51,524 nucleotides of DNA from positions 1-51,524 of the forward strand of contig CAJUFS010000012.1 of NCBI GenBank assembly GCA_910585575.1. Direction: 5' to 3'. Positions 17,683-25,214 of the stretch are shown here, in pieces. A program made the position numbers and the translations under genes. Every line of letters starts with the position of its first letter. Position 1 is the first letter of the stretch. The notes under the pieces are model-generated. The model had not been told where the DNA came from. It made no database searches and saw only the letters and a program-made list of their open reading frames with translations. Source of the DNA: an uncultured Adlercreutzia sp. (GTDB lineage Bacteria > Actinomycetota > Coriobacteriia > Coriobacteriales > Eggerthellaceae).

Positions 17683-20418
17683 CTAGGAAATTTTCTCGAC
17701 TTTGGCACGTACCACCTGGTCGAACGCGGACACCACATGGTCCAAGCGCTCGGCGGTATTGCCGGGGATCAGGTTTACGATGTTCACGCCCTTGCCGCGC
17801 GCAACCTCCATCTTGCCCGACTGGCTGTCCCAGGTACCCACCACAGTCGATACGCACTCGGGATGGATACCCTCGGTAACCACCAGCTTGCCCTCGACCG
17901 TGTACCCGGCCATGCTCGTCAGGCGCACGGTGTCGCCGCTGGCCAGATTCTTTGCCTGGGCCGTGGCGGTGTTCATCTCGATGCAGTAGGTAACCCCGTC
18001 GTCCTCGTTGATCTCATTGATCCACGGGTTCTGCGGCGACCAGCTGTCCGTGTTCTGAGCGTTGGTGTAGTAGATCGGGAAGATATCGAAGGCCTCATCC
18101 TTGGCGTAGAAGTCCACGCCGGGGCGCCACTCGGGCAACGGGATGTAGTCGTCGGTCTCCCAGGGAATATCCAGCTCCTCGACTTTGGCTTCCACCTTCT
18201 CCTTGGCCTCCAGCATGAAGTCCCAGTAGAACGGAATGCGGCCCGCGGACTCGGAATCCCAGATGTACACCTCATCGACCGTGCGCGGCCGGGTGTAGAT
18301 GCCGTGCTCGCGGAACCAGTCGAGGCCGTGCTCCTCGTCAATGAAGGACTTGTAAACGCTGTCGACGAATCGTTCGGGATCGAGGCGCTCATCGAGCGGC
18401 AGCGCGTACTCTTCCTTCAGGCGGTACATGGCGTTGAGGGTGCCGATGAAGGCGGCGTTGGACTCGGCGCCGGCACGCCACACCAGCTCGCCCCAGATGT
18501 CCATGTAGCCCGGCGCGTCGTCCTTGGCGGGCACGACCGGCTGCCAGAACTCCACGATCCACGGCACGTTCAGGCCGCCCGGCTGACGGTGGTTCAGGTA
18601 CCACTGCGGCAGCACGTCGTAGCGCTCGAGGTAGCAGGCCTCGGGAATCATGATATCGGTGAAGTAGGACGTATCGTTCAGAGAGATGTCGCAGCCCACG
18701 ACGAACTCCAACTCGGAGAACACCTTGATCTGCTCGTCCACATTGCCCCACCACTTCAGCGGGTTGCAGCCGTACCAGAACAGGCCACGGATCGGCGTCG
18801 TGCCGTAGCGCTCGGGGTCGCTCTGGCACACGTGCACGAAGTGACCGTCCTCGGACAGCGGCTGCAGCTGAGCCAGGGTCATATCCACCGGCGTGTAGTC
18901 GTTGTTGCGAATATCTTCGTAGTTGTTGGAAGGCGTGCCGGGGAAGAAGCTGTTGCCCACGATGAAGCCATCGTCTTCCCAGATGCCGATATCGTAACCG
19001 GCCTGGGGGTTGCCCTCGATCCAGCCATGGTTGCGCGGAGCAAAGCCCAGAAGACCGCCGACGGAGTTGGCAGCGCCCACCAGCAGGTTCAGCATCAAGC
19101 AGCTCCAGGTGGTCAGAATGGCATGCTTGTGGCGGGATACGCCGGAGAAGATATCGACCGCCGCAGGACGATGGCGGAACGTCTTGCCCTCGATCTCGAT
19201 GGTGTCGCCGGACAGGGCCACCGTGCCGAACTCCTCGGCCACCTGACGCAGCGTGGCAGCGGGCACCGTGGTGATCTCTTCGGCCCACTCGGGCGTCATA
19301 TCCTTGATGTGCTCCTTGTAGATCTCGAAGGCGGTGCGGTACTTCACGCCATCGACCTCATACTCACCCTCGAGCGCCGGCTGCTGGCATTCATCGTAGG
19401 GCTTCGCCTTCTTGTCGGCCTCGTCCCAGAACAGCGCCTTGTTGCTGGACTTGTCGCGCAGAACGCGCTGGGTTTTGGAGTCGATCAGCGCCGGGGCATT
19501 GGTGCGCTCGGCCAGGTACTCGCGATCGATGAGGCCCTTCTCCATCAGCACATTGGCCATGGCCAGAGCGGCGGCGGCATCGGAGCCGGGGCGCACGGGC
19601 ACCCACAGGTCGGCCTTTTCAGCGCCAGCGCTCATGTGGGGATCGAAGTTAACCAGACGCAGGCCCTCGTTAGCGCGCAGGTCAGCCAAGCGATCGACGG
19701 TCATGTTGAAGCCATGACGCGTAGCGGTGCCTGCCTGGGTGCCGAACTGAACGATGTAGCGGCAATACTGGTAGTCGGGCATAGCGTTGCCGGTGCCCGT
19801 GAACATTTTCTCGACCACATGGATGCCCGCACCGCAGATGTCAGACAAAAGGCCCTGGGCACCGCCGAAGGTGCACGCCAGCGCTGCCGCGCGCTGCGTA
19901 CTGGCATTCAGGGTCGACACCATGGAGGCACCGCCGATGGCCATGGGATTCTCAGCAGCAATGGGACCGAGTCCGGCGAAGATAGCGTCCCAGGCCTCAT
20001 CCCAGGAAATCTCAACCCAACCGGGATCCTGATCCAAGCCCTTCTTCGGGTTGGTGCGCTTCAGCGGCTTCGTCAGACGGGTGGGATCGTACAGCGTCAT
20101 GATGCCCGCCGCGCCCTTGGCGCAAATGTGGCCGCCGCCGATGCCGTCGGGATTGCCCGTCAGCTCGACGACCACGCCGTCAACGACGTGAGCCTTAATG
20201 GAGCAGTTGTTGAAGCACATGTTGCAGACCGTGGGAATCCACTCCCCGGCGTTCGGATCGTAGGCTACCTTCTCGGCAGCGGGCGACGTGCTCGCCAGAT
20301 CCGTACCCTCCTTCTCTGCGGTGCCCGAAGCGCATCCCGCAAGACCAGCTCCAAGAGCCGCTGCACCGGCTCCTGCCACGAACCCTCGACGGCTGACGTT
20401 CAGACCGTTCTCGCCCAT
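17683..20418 (-). CDS. Tat-exported molybdopterin (bis-MGD) oxidoreductase, catalytic subunit, module 2
   Basis: A 911-residue paralogue of the enzyme at 13953-16694. ATG 20418 is chosen because it follows AAGGGGG and begins MGENGLNVSRRGFV as in copy 1; the frame stays open to 20457. It has the Tat motif (9-14), the L-A-G-C box (Cys29), and the [4Fe-4S] cysteines 65, 68, 72 and 99. Cys195 in SDICGAGIH is the predicted Mo ligand. The first 58 bases around the start are identical in DNA to copy 1, while the catalytic body differs considerably, suggesting the two act on different substrates. The module has its own dyad, leader hairpins and terminator. Confidence 0.93.
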   Translation of the reverse strand: MGENGLNVSRRGFVAGAGAAALGAGLAGCASGTAEKEGTDLASTSPAAEKVAYDPNAGEWIPTVCNMCFNNCSIKAHVVDGVVVELTGNPDGIGGGHICAKGAAGIMTLYDPTRLTKPLKRTNPKKGLDQDPGWVEISWDEAWDAIFAGLGPIAAENPMAIGGASMVSTLNASTQRAAALACTFGGAQGLLSDICGAGIHVVEKMFTGTGNAMPDYQYCRYIVQFGTQAGTATRHGFNMTVDRLADLRANEGLRLVNFDPHMSAGAEKADLWVPVRPGSDAAAALAMANVLMEKGLIDREYLAERTNAPALIDSKTQRVLRDKSSNKALFWDEADKKAKPYDECQQPALEGEYEVDGVKYRTAFEIYKEHIKDMTPEWAEEITTVPAATLRQVAEEFGTVALSGDTIEIEGKTFRHRPAAVDIFSGVSRHKHAILTTWSCLMLNLLVGAANSVGGLLGFAPRNHGWIEGNPQAGYDIGIWEDDGFIVGNSFFPGTPSNNYEDIRNNDYTPVDMTLAQLQPLSEDGHFVHVCQSDPERYGTTPIRGLFWYGCNPLKWWGNVDEQIKVFSELEFVVGCDISLNDTSYFTDIMIPEACYLERYDVLPQWYLNHRQPGGLNVPWIVEFWQPVVPAKDDAPGYMDIWGELVWRAGAESNAAFIGTLNAMYRLKEEYALPLDERLDPERFVDSVYKSFIDEEHGLDWFREHGIYTRPRTVDEVYIWDSESAGRIPFYWDFMLEAKEKVEAKVEELDIPWETDDYIPLPEWRPGVDFYAKDEAFDIFPIYYTNAQNTDSWSPQNPWINEINEDDGVTYCIEMNTATAQAKNLASGDTVRLTSMAGYTVEGKLVVTEGIHPECVSTVVGTWDSQSGKMEVARGKGVNIVNLIPGNTAERLDHVVSAFDQVVRAKVEKIS

Positions 20419-20447
20419 GGTTTTACCCCCTTCTATTTCTTTGAACC

Positions 20448-20462
20448 CCCGCATCATGCGGG
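20448..20462 (-). other. Leader hairpin of module 2
   Basis: CCCGCA-TCA-TGCGGG lies about 30 bases upstream of the module-2 start, in the same position as the 7-bp hairpin of module 1. Confidence 0.45.
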
Positions 20463-20494
20463 AGCCCTCTTAGCCTTCCCTCCCCGGGAAAGCC

Positions 20495-20518
20495 CTCCTC
20501 GCATCTCTCTGATGCATA
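20495..20518 (-). other. Conserved leader element of module 2
   Basis: CTCCTCGCATC-TCTCT-GATGCATA, with the GCATC/GATGC stem at 20501-20505 and 20511-20515. It matches 16741-16765. Confidence 0.55.
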
Positions 20519-20543
20519 TTGTCAAGGTACACTACTACACTAT

Positions 20544-20566
20544 GACAATCAACCACTTAGATTGTC
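20544..20566. promoter_or_regulatory. Operator-like dyad upstream of module 2
   Basis: GACAATC (20544-20550), nine bases, then GATTGTC (20560-20566): a perfect 7-bp dyad. It has the same arm sequence and spacing as the module-1 dyad, and lies 126-148 bases upstream of the start codon. Confidence 0.65.
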
Positions 20567-20663
20567 CTACTTGATGAATAATAAGTCTTACCTATGGGTA
20601 ACTTTTCCCTGTTCAGAAGACAGACAGCGCGTTCAGAGCCCTGCCGCACTTGGGCGTCGAAAG

Positions 20664-20701
20664 CAAAGCGACCCTTTCGCACCCAGGCAAAAGGGCTGCT
20701 T
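20664..20701 (-). terminator. Candidate terminator of the slipin gene
   Basis: An imperfect stem pairs AAGC..CCCTT with AAGGG..GCTT, about 20 bases past the slipin stop, with a T-rich tail (CTTTGCTTTCG) on the minus strand. Confidence 0.4.
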
Positions 20702-20718
20702 ATTCGCGATAGCGCTAC

Positions 20719-21651
20719 CTACTTGAGGAATCCTTCGATGTTGTTGAATGCCTCGCCAAAGGCACTGGGCGCAATGATGAGGCCGCCCTTTTCCTTCACA
20801 CTCTCGTAGATAAGATTCATGGTGCGCAACTGCAGGGCCTTGTCGTTCTGCTCATAGACCGAGGCTGCCTCAACGAACATCTCGGAGATGTCCTTCTCCA
20901 CCTCGGCCAGCAGCAGACGCGAGTTACGCTCGCGCTCGGCCTGAGCCTCTTTGGAAAGCGCGTCCTGCAAGTCCGACGGCACGGCAATGTCGCGAATCTC
21001 GACAGAGATGACCGTAATGCCCCAGGTGCGCGTCTTCTCCTCGAGTATTTCCTTGACCTCGTTGTCCAGCTGCTCGCGGCGCGTGGCCACCTCGGCCAGA
21101 TTAATGCGACCTACGGCATCGCGCAAGGCCGTTTGGGCCGCCCACCACACGGCCGATGAATAGTCCTCCACCTCGACGCAAGCGTCCTTCGGGTCCCACA
21201 CCATCCAGAACAGCACGGCGTCGATGCCCAGCGGCACCAGGTCGGCCGTCAGCGCCTCTTCAGCCGAAAAGGGCGTGGTGATCATGCGCTGGTCGACGCG
21301 GGCCGCCACCGACTCCACAATGGGAGCCACGAAGTAAAGGCCCGGGCCACCGATGCGATCGAACCGCCCCAAGCGCAGGATGACCACGCGCTCCCATTGG
21401 GGCGCAATGCGCACGGAGGCGGCCACGAGGAGACCGATCAGGGCTCCCCCAATGAGCGCCACCGCTTCGTTCACCGTCCAAAGGGCCAAGGCGAATACAC
21501 CTGCAACTATGAGAAACACCGCCACCGCAAACACGTAGACGCTGTTGCGCGATGTCTTCTTCGCCATGGGCGCGGCCATGGAACCGGCCAGCGCCGTAGC
21601 GCGGGCCGTGGACGGCTGCTCCCCTTGGGCCTGCTTCGCTTTGTCCCTCAC
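20719..21651 (-). CDS. Slipin / SPFH (band 7) membrane protein
   Basis: A 310-residue protein starting at GTG. After about 35 polar residues come two hydrophobic segments (VYVFAVAVFLIVAGVFALALW and VALIGGALIGLLVAASV), then a band 7 domain with RLGRFDRIGGPGLYFVAPIVESV and the slipin-type VPLGIDAVLFWMVWDPKDACVEVEDY. The C-terminal part is a long helix with ISVEIRDIAVPSDLQDALSKEAQAERER, typical of stomatin-like oligomers. Such proteins form membrane scaffolds that influence nearby membrane proteins. No NfeD-type partner is next to it. The upstream gene is a GntR regulator 27 bases away, and the pair is probably one operon. Confidence 0.92.
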   Translation of the reverse strand: MRDKAKQAQGEQPSTARATALAGSMAAPMAKKTSRNSVYVFAVAVFLIVAGVFALALWTVNEAVALIGGALIGLLVAASVRIAPQWERVVILRLGRFDRIGGPGLYFVAPIVESVAARVDQRMITTPFSAEEALTADLVPLGIDAVLFWMVWDPKDACVEVEDYSSAVWWAAQTALRDAVGRINLAEVATRREQLDNEVKEILEEKTRTWGITVISVEIRDIAVPSDLQDALSKEAQAERERNSRLLLAEVEKDISEMFVEAASVYEQNDKALQLRTMNLIYESVKEKGGLIIAPSAFGEAFNNIEGFLK

Positions 21652-21678
21652 AACGACCCCCTCGGTCGAACGTAGCTC

Positions 21679-22113
21679 TTAGACGTTGCCCCCCAGCAAG
21701 ATGAGCTGCTCGGACACTAAATCGTGGATATCTTCCGAGCGCATGCCCTTGGTAAGGGCCTGCTGCACGAAATCGATGGCCAGGGCCTCCACGTCCTCAT
21801 CGACGGCCGAGAGCTTGACCCCCTTGAGATCGGAGACGTAAGTACCGCGACCACGCTGCGTATAAATATAGCCATCGCGCTCGAGGTCCTGGTACACCTT
21901 GTTCACCGTGTTGTAGTTGACGCCGAGACGCACCGACAGCTCGCGCACCGACGGCAACCGGTCGCCGCGCTCGAACTTCCCCGCAGAAATAAGGTAGACC
22001 AGGCGCTTGCGAATCTGAATCCAAATAGGCACGACGCTGCGCTCGTTAATGCGGAAAGAGCAGGCATCCTCTTGGGCGCCCACAGCATCGCGCACCTCTT
22101 CTTTTGTCGCCAT
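21679..22113 (-). CDS. GntR-family regulator, YtrA subfamily
   Basis: A 144-residue protein. The winged helix shows the GntR pattern: PIWIQIRKRLVYLISAGKFERGDRLPSVRELSVRLGVNYNTVNKVYQDLERDGYIYTQRGRGTYV at about residues 28-95. It is followed by a short C-terminal dimer helix of some 45 residues rather than a large ligand domain, which marks the YtrA subfamily. Members usually repress their own operon, often with membrane or ABC-transport genes. Here it precedes the slipin gene by 27 bases, so it is likely its regulator. It is preceded by a TACTAT -10-like box about 30 bases upstream; the ligand is unknown. Confidence 0.9.
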   Translation of the reverse strand: MATKEEVRDAVGAQEDACSFRINERSVVPIWIQIRKRLVYLISAGKFERGDRLPSVRELSVRLGVNYNTVNKVYQDLERDGYIYTQRGRGTYVSDLKGVKLSAVDEDVEALAIDFVQQALTKGMRSEDIHDLVSEQLILLGGNV

Positions 22114-22185
22114 ATTCGTGCCTTTCTCTTAGCTTACGTGTCATAGTACCACAGAGGACGACGACAGCAAAAGCGCGGCAAGCCC

Positions 22186-23136
22186 CTAGCTCCAGAACGG
22201 CAGCACACTCATAAAGGCCAGATTGAAGCGCTGCGTGGCCATGAGTAGCACCACGCGCAACACCAAACCGCCCACCAGCGTTCCCGCCGCTCCCAGGGCC
22301 ACAGCGGGAAACGAGGGAGTGGCGCGGCAGACCACATCCACCGAGAACGGCGCCACGAGACCCAGCACCACCACCCCGCCCCAAAATGCCGGCGCCAGCG
22401 AGCCGGTGAGCACCAGCAGAGCGCCGCTGCGGGCCGGAAAGCCGCTAGCAAGCGAAACAACCAGAAACACCAGCAGCGCCACCGCCTCCAGGACGATCAG
22501 CGCCGCGTCGAGCCCCAGCAAACCGCGAGCGCCTTCCATCATGCCCGGCACGGGCTGTCGGAAAAAGGCAACGACCATGAGCGCGGCAAGCCCCGTCGCC
22601 ATTGCAGAGGCCACGAAGAGCACGGGAATCCAGGGCGTGTGCAGAAAAGGCAGCGAGGGATACAGCGCCAGGAAGACACCGGAGTACACTACCACGAAGA
22701 GGGCGAATCCCGTGGCCAGCAAGCTGCATCCCAGCTCGATGGCGCGCAGAATCACCCGCCGCGCCGAGGGGTCGACATCGCCCTCGTCGCTGCCGTCGGC
22801 CGCTACCACGCCCAGCACCAGCGCTCCAAAGGCGGTCACCGCGAACAGCAGGATGGCCCAAGCTCCCATCGAGAGCAAGCTTTGGTTCGAGACAAAGAAG
22901 AGGTAGAGCGCCTTCTCCGGCACCCCCAAGTCAAGCACGAGGAACGCGGCACTGGCCACCACCAGCACCGGCCCGAGCACGAGCCCCGCGTCGGTCACCG
23001 GGCTCACGCGGGCAAACCATCCGCGGGCCGCGTCGGGCCGGAAGCGCAGTGTCAAATCGACGATCGACCCCAGCAGGAAGGCGCCGCCGCCCGCACCGGC
23101 GAAGAACAGATACAGTGCGATGTAGATGCTGACCAT
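22186..23136 (-). CDS. Orphan NrfD/PsrC-type membrane subunit
   Basis: A 316-residue, very hydrophobic protein with about eight to nine membrane helices. The start MVSIYIALYLFFAGAGGGAFLLGSIVDL matches the first helix of NrfD/PsrC quinol-interacting subunits. ATG 23136 follows AGGGGT inside the end of rnr; the same frame stays open to 23802, but that stretch overlaps rnr and is not plausible protein. NrfD-type subunits oxidise or reduce menaquinol and pass electrons to a four-cluster ferredoxin partner. No partner is adjacent here: the gene is the last of the ftsE-ftsX-S41-rnr run. The two molybdoenzyme modules at 13-20 kb lack a membrane subunit, so service in trans is an attractive inference. 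Confidence 0.83.
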   Translation of the reverse strand: MVSIYIALYLFFAGAGGGAFLLGSIVDLTLRFRPDAARGWFARVSPVTDAGLVLGPVLVVASAAFLVLDLGVPEKALYLFFVSNQSLLSMGAWAILLFAVTAFGALVLGVVAADGSDEGDVDPSARRVILRAIELGCSLLATGFALFVVVYSGVFLALYPSLPFLHTPWIPVLFVASAMATGLAALMVVAFFRQPVPGMMEGARGLLGLDAALIVLEAVALLVFLVVSLASGFPARSGALLVLTGSLAPAFWGGVVVLGLVAPFSVDVVCRATPSFPAVALGAAGTLVGGLVLRVVLLMATQRFNLAFMSVLPFWS

Positions 23137-23141
23137 GACCC

Positions 23142-25211
23142 CTAGGCCCCTTCCCCACCGGCCAATCCGAATTCCAGGGTGAACGTGGCTGGGTTCGCCA
23201 CCTTGAGTCTGACGGCCACGCGCTGGCCGAGCCGATAGCGCTTGCCGCTGTCGGCCCCGATCAAGGTATGACCCTCGGGATCGAAGGCGAAGTACTCGTC
23301 GCCCAAGGCCCGCACGGGCAAAAGCCCCTCGGCCGTGCAATCGAGGCGCACGTACAGCCCGTAGGTAGCCACCCCCGAAACCACCGCCGAGAATGCCTGG
23401 CCCACAAACTGCTGCAGGTACTCGATCATCTTGAGCTCCTGGGACTGACGTGCCGCCTCGTCGGCCACCCGCTCCATAGTCGAGGAGTGCTCGGCAATCC
23501 AGGGCAGCGCTGCCACTTCCTGATCGAACTTTTCGGGACGGCGCGTCAGAGCGGCGCGCAGCATACGGTGCACCACCAGGTCGGGATAGCGGCGAATAGG
23601 GCTCGTGAAGTGGCAGTAGGCTTCGCTGGCCAAGCCGTAGTGGCCCTCGTTCACCGGACGGTACAGGGCCCGTTTCATGGAGCGCAGCAGCAGCGACGAA
23701 ACCAGCTCGCCCTCGGGGCGGTCTGCCGCCAGCGCGAGGATATCCTGGATAACATGGGGATCGCCCGCCACCAGGCGCGTCGTCATAGACGCCTCGAACC
23801 ACGGGAACTCCTGGAAGATGGGCACCAGTCCCGCCAGGGCGTCTGCCGCCGGCGCCTCGTGCACGCGGAAGATGCCGGGAAACTTCTTCTGCTCCAAAAA
23901 CGCCGCCACGGTCTCGTTGGCCAAGATCATGGCCTCTTCCACGAGAGCCGTCGCATCGGTCTTATGGCGCAGGGCAATGTCGACGGGGCGCCCCTCGTCA
24001 TCGAGCACCACCTTGGCCTCGGTGGTGGAGAAGTCGATGCCGCCGGCCTCGCGGCGCGCCGCATCGCGCAACTTCGCCAAACGCGAGCAGGCCACCAGAC
24101 GCCACGACAGATCGACGCCGACGGCGGAAGCGGCCTTGTAGTCCACCAGGATGTCGGCCACCTCGGGGTAGCTCAAACGATGGTTCGAGCGGATAAGCGA
24201 CGGGTAGATGTCCGAGCGCAGCACCTGGCCCTGATCGTTCAGGTACAAATCAACGGTCATCGCGCGCCGGTCCTCGTCGGGACGCAGCGAGCACAGGTTG
24301 TCGGAGAGAGCCGGAGGCAGCATGGGAATGACGCGGTCGACCAGATACACGCTGGTGGCCCGGCGACGGGCGTCCAGATCGACCGAGGATCCCCAGGGCA
24401 CATAGTGCGACACGTCGGCGATATGCACGCCGCAGCGCCACACGCCCCGGGCCGAGCGCTTCTCGCGCTCCAACGGCTGCAGCGTGGCTAGATCGACGGT
24501 GGCTATGTTCCAGTCTCCGTCGCGCCCCACATAGTCCATGGACAGCGCATCGTCGAAATCTTTCGCATCGACGGGGTCGATGGTGAACACGAAGCGATCC
24601 CGCAGGTCGCGATAGCCGGCGGCCAAGGCACCCTCCGCGTCGAGCGTCGCCGCGGCCGCATCGGCAAGCGCCCCTTCCGAAAAGACCGTCTCCAGCTTGT
24701 GACGCCCGATGATAAGGTCGACCCCTACCGTGGCCTCGTCGGCCTTCTCGGCGATGACCTCCTCGATAACGCCCGTGGCGGCGCTGTGGCGCGAGGGGAA
24801 CTGGGAGATGCGCACGCGCACGAGCGCGCCGTCGGGCACGTCGGGATAATCGGCGCGCATGGTAAACACGTCATAGGGAATGCGGGCGTCGGCGGGCACC
24901 ACCACCCCGAAGGGCTCGGCCACCTCGTAGCGGCCCACCACCGTGTCATGGGCGCGATCGATAACGCGCAGAATACGGGCCGCCGGCTGAGAGCCGGGCG
25001 CGCCCTCACCGCCCCGCCCCTTGCCGCGCAACGGCGCTATTTCAACAAGATCACCGTCGAAGGCGCCTCCCATGGCGCTCGCGGGAATGAAGTACTCCCC
25101 TTCGGCGGTCTGCACAAAGCCGTAGCCCTCAGTGCGCGCCACCAGCACGCCGCGGGGCTGGGCCTTGGGACGGCGGCGCGTGGCCGCTCGACGCGTGCGG
25201 GAACGAGCCAT
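23142..25211 (-). CDS. rnr: Ribonuclease R family 3'-5' exoribonuclease
   Basis: A 689-residue RNB-family enzyme. The basic N-terminus (MARSRTRRAATRRRPK) leads into a cold-shock-like domain with GYGFVQTAEGEYFIP, a second OB region, then the RNB catalytic domain with the active-site Asp cluster DPVDAKDFDDALSM, and an S1 domain with GVATYGLYVRLDCTAEGLLP near the C-terminus. RNase R degrades structured RNA and takes part in RNA quality control. Length is at the short end for the family and there is no long Lys-rich C-terminal tail. The start lies 3 bases after the S41 gene stop, and the next gene starts 5 bases after its own stop. In many Gram-positives smpB follows rnr; here an NrfD-like gene does. 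Confidence 0.95.
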   Translation of the reverse strand: MARSRTRRAATRRRPKAQPRGVLVARTEGYGFVQTAEGEYFIPASAMGGAFDGDLVEIAPLRGKGRGGEGAPGSQPAARILRVIDRAHDTVVGRYEVAEPFGVVVPADARIPYDVFTMRADYPDVPDGALVRVRISQFPSRHSAATGVIEEVIAEKADEATVGVDLIIGRHKLETVFSEGALADAAAATLDAEGALAAGYRDLRDRFVFTIDPVDAKDFDDALSMDYVGRDGDWNIATVDLATLQPLEREKRSARGVWRCGVHIADVSHYVPWGSSVDLDARRRATSVYLVDRVIPMLPPALSDNLCSLRPDEDRRAMTVDLYLNDQGQVLRSDIYPSLIRSNHRLSYPEVADILVDYKAASAVGVDLSWRLVACSRLAKLRDAARREAGGIDFSTTEAKVVLDDEGRPVDIALRHKTDATALVEEAMILANETVAAFLEQKKFPGIFRVHEAPAADALAGLVPIFQEFPWFEASMTTRLVAGDPHVIQDILALAADRPEGELVSSLLLRSMKRALYRPVNEGHYGLASEAYCHFTSPIRRYPDLVVHRMLRAALTRRPEKFDQEVAALPWIAEHSSTMERVADEAARQSQELKMIEYLQQFVGQAFSAVVSGVATYGLYVRLDCTAEGLLPVRALGDEYFAFDPEGHTLIGADSGKRYRLGQRVAVRLKVANPATFTLEFGLAGGEGA

Positions 25212-25214
25212 GGC

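Noticed and set aside
23137-23802. Upstream extension of the NrfD-like frame inside rnr
   Set aside because: It overlaps the conserved S1/RNB end of rnr in another frame. The NrfD family start is at 23136 with its own ribosome site.
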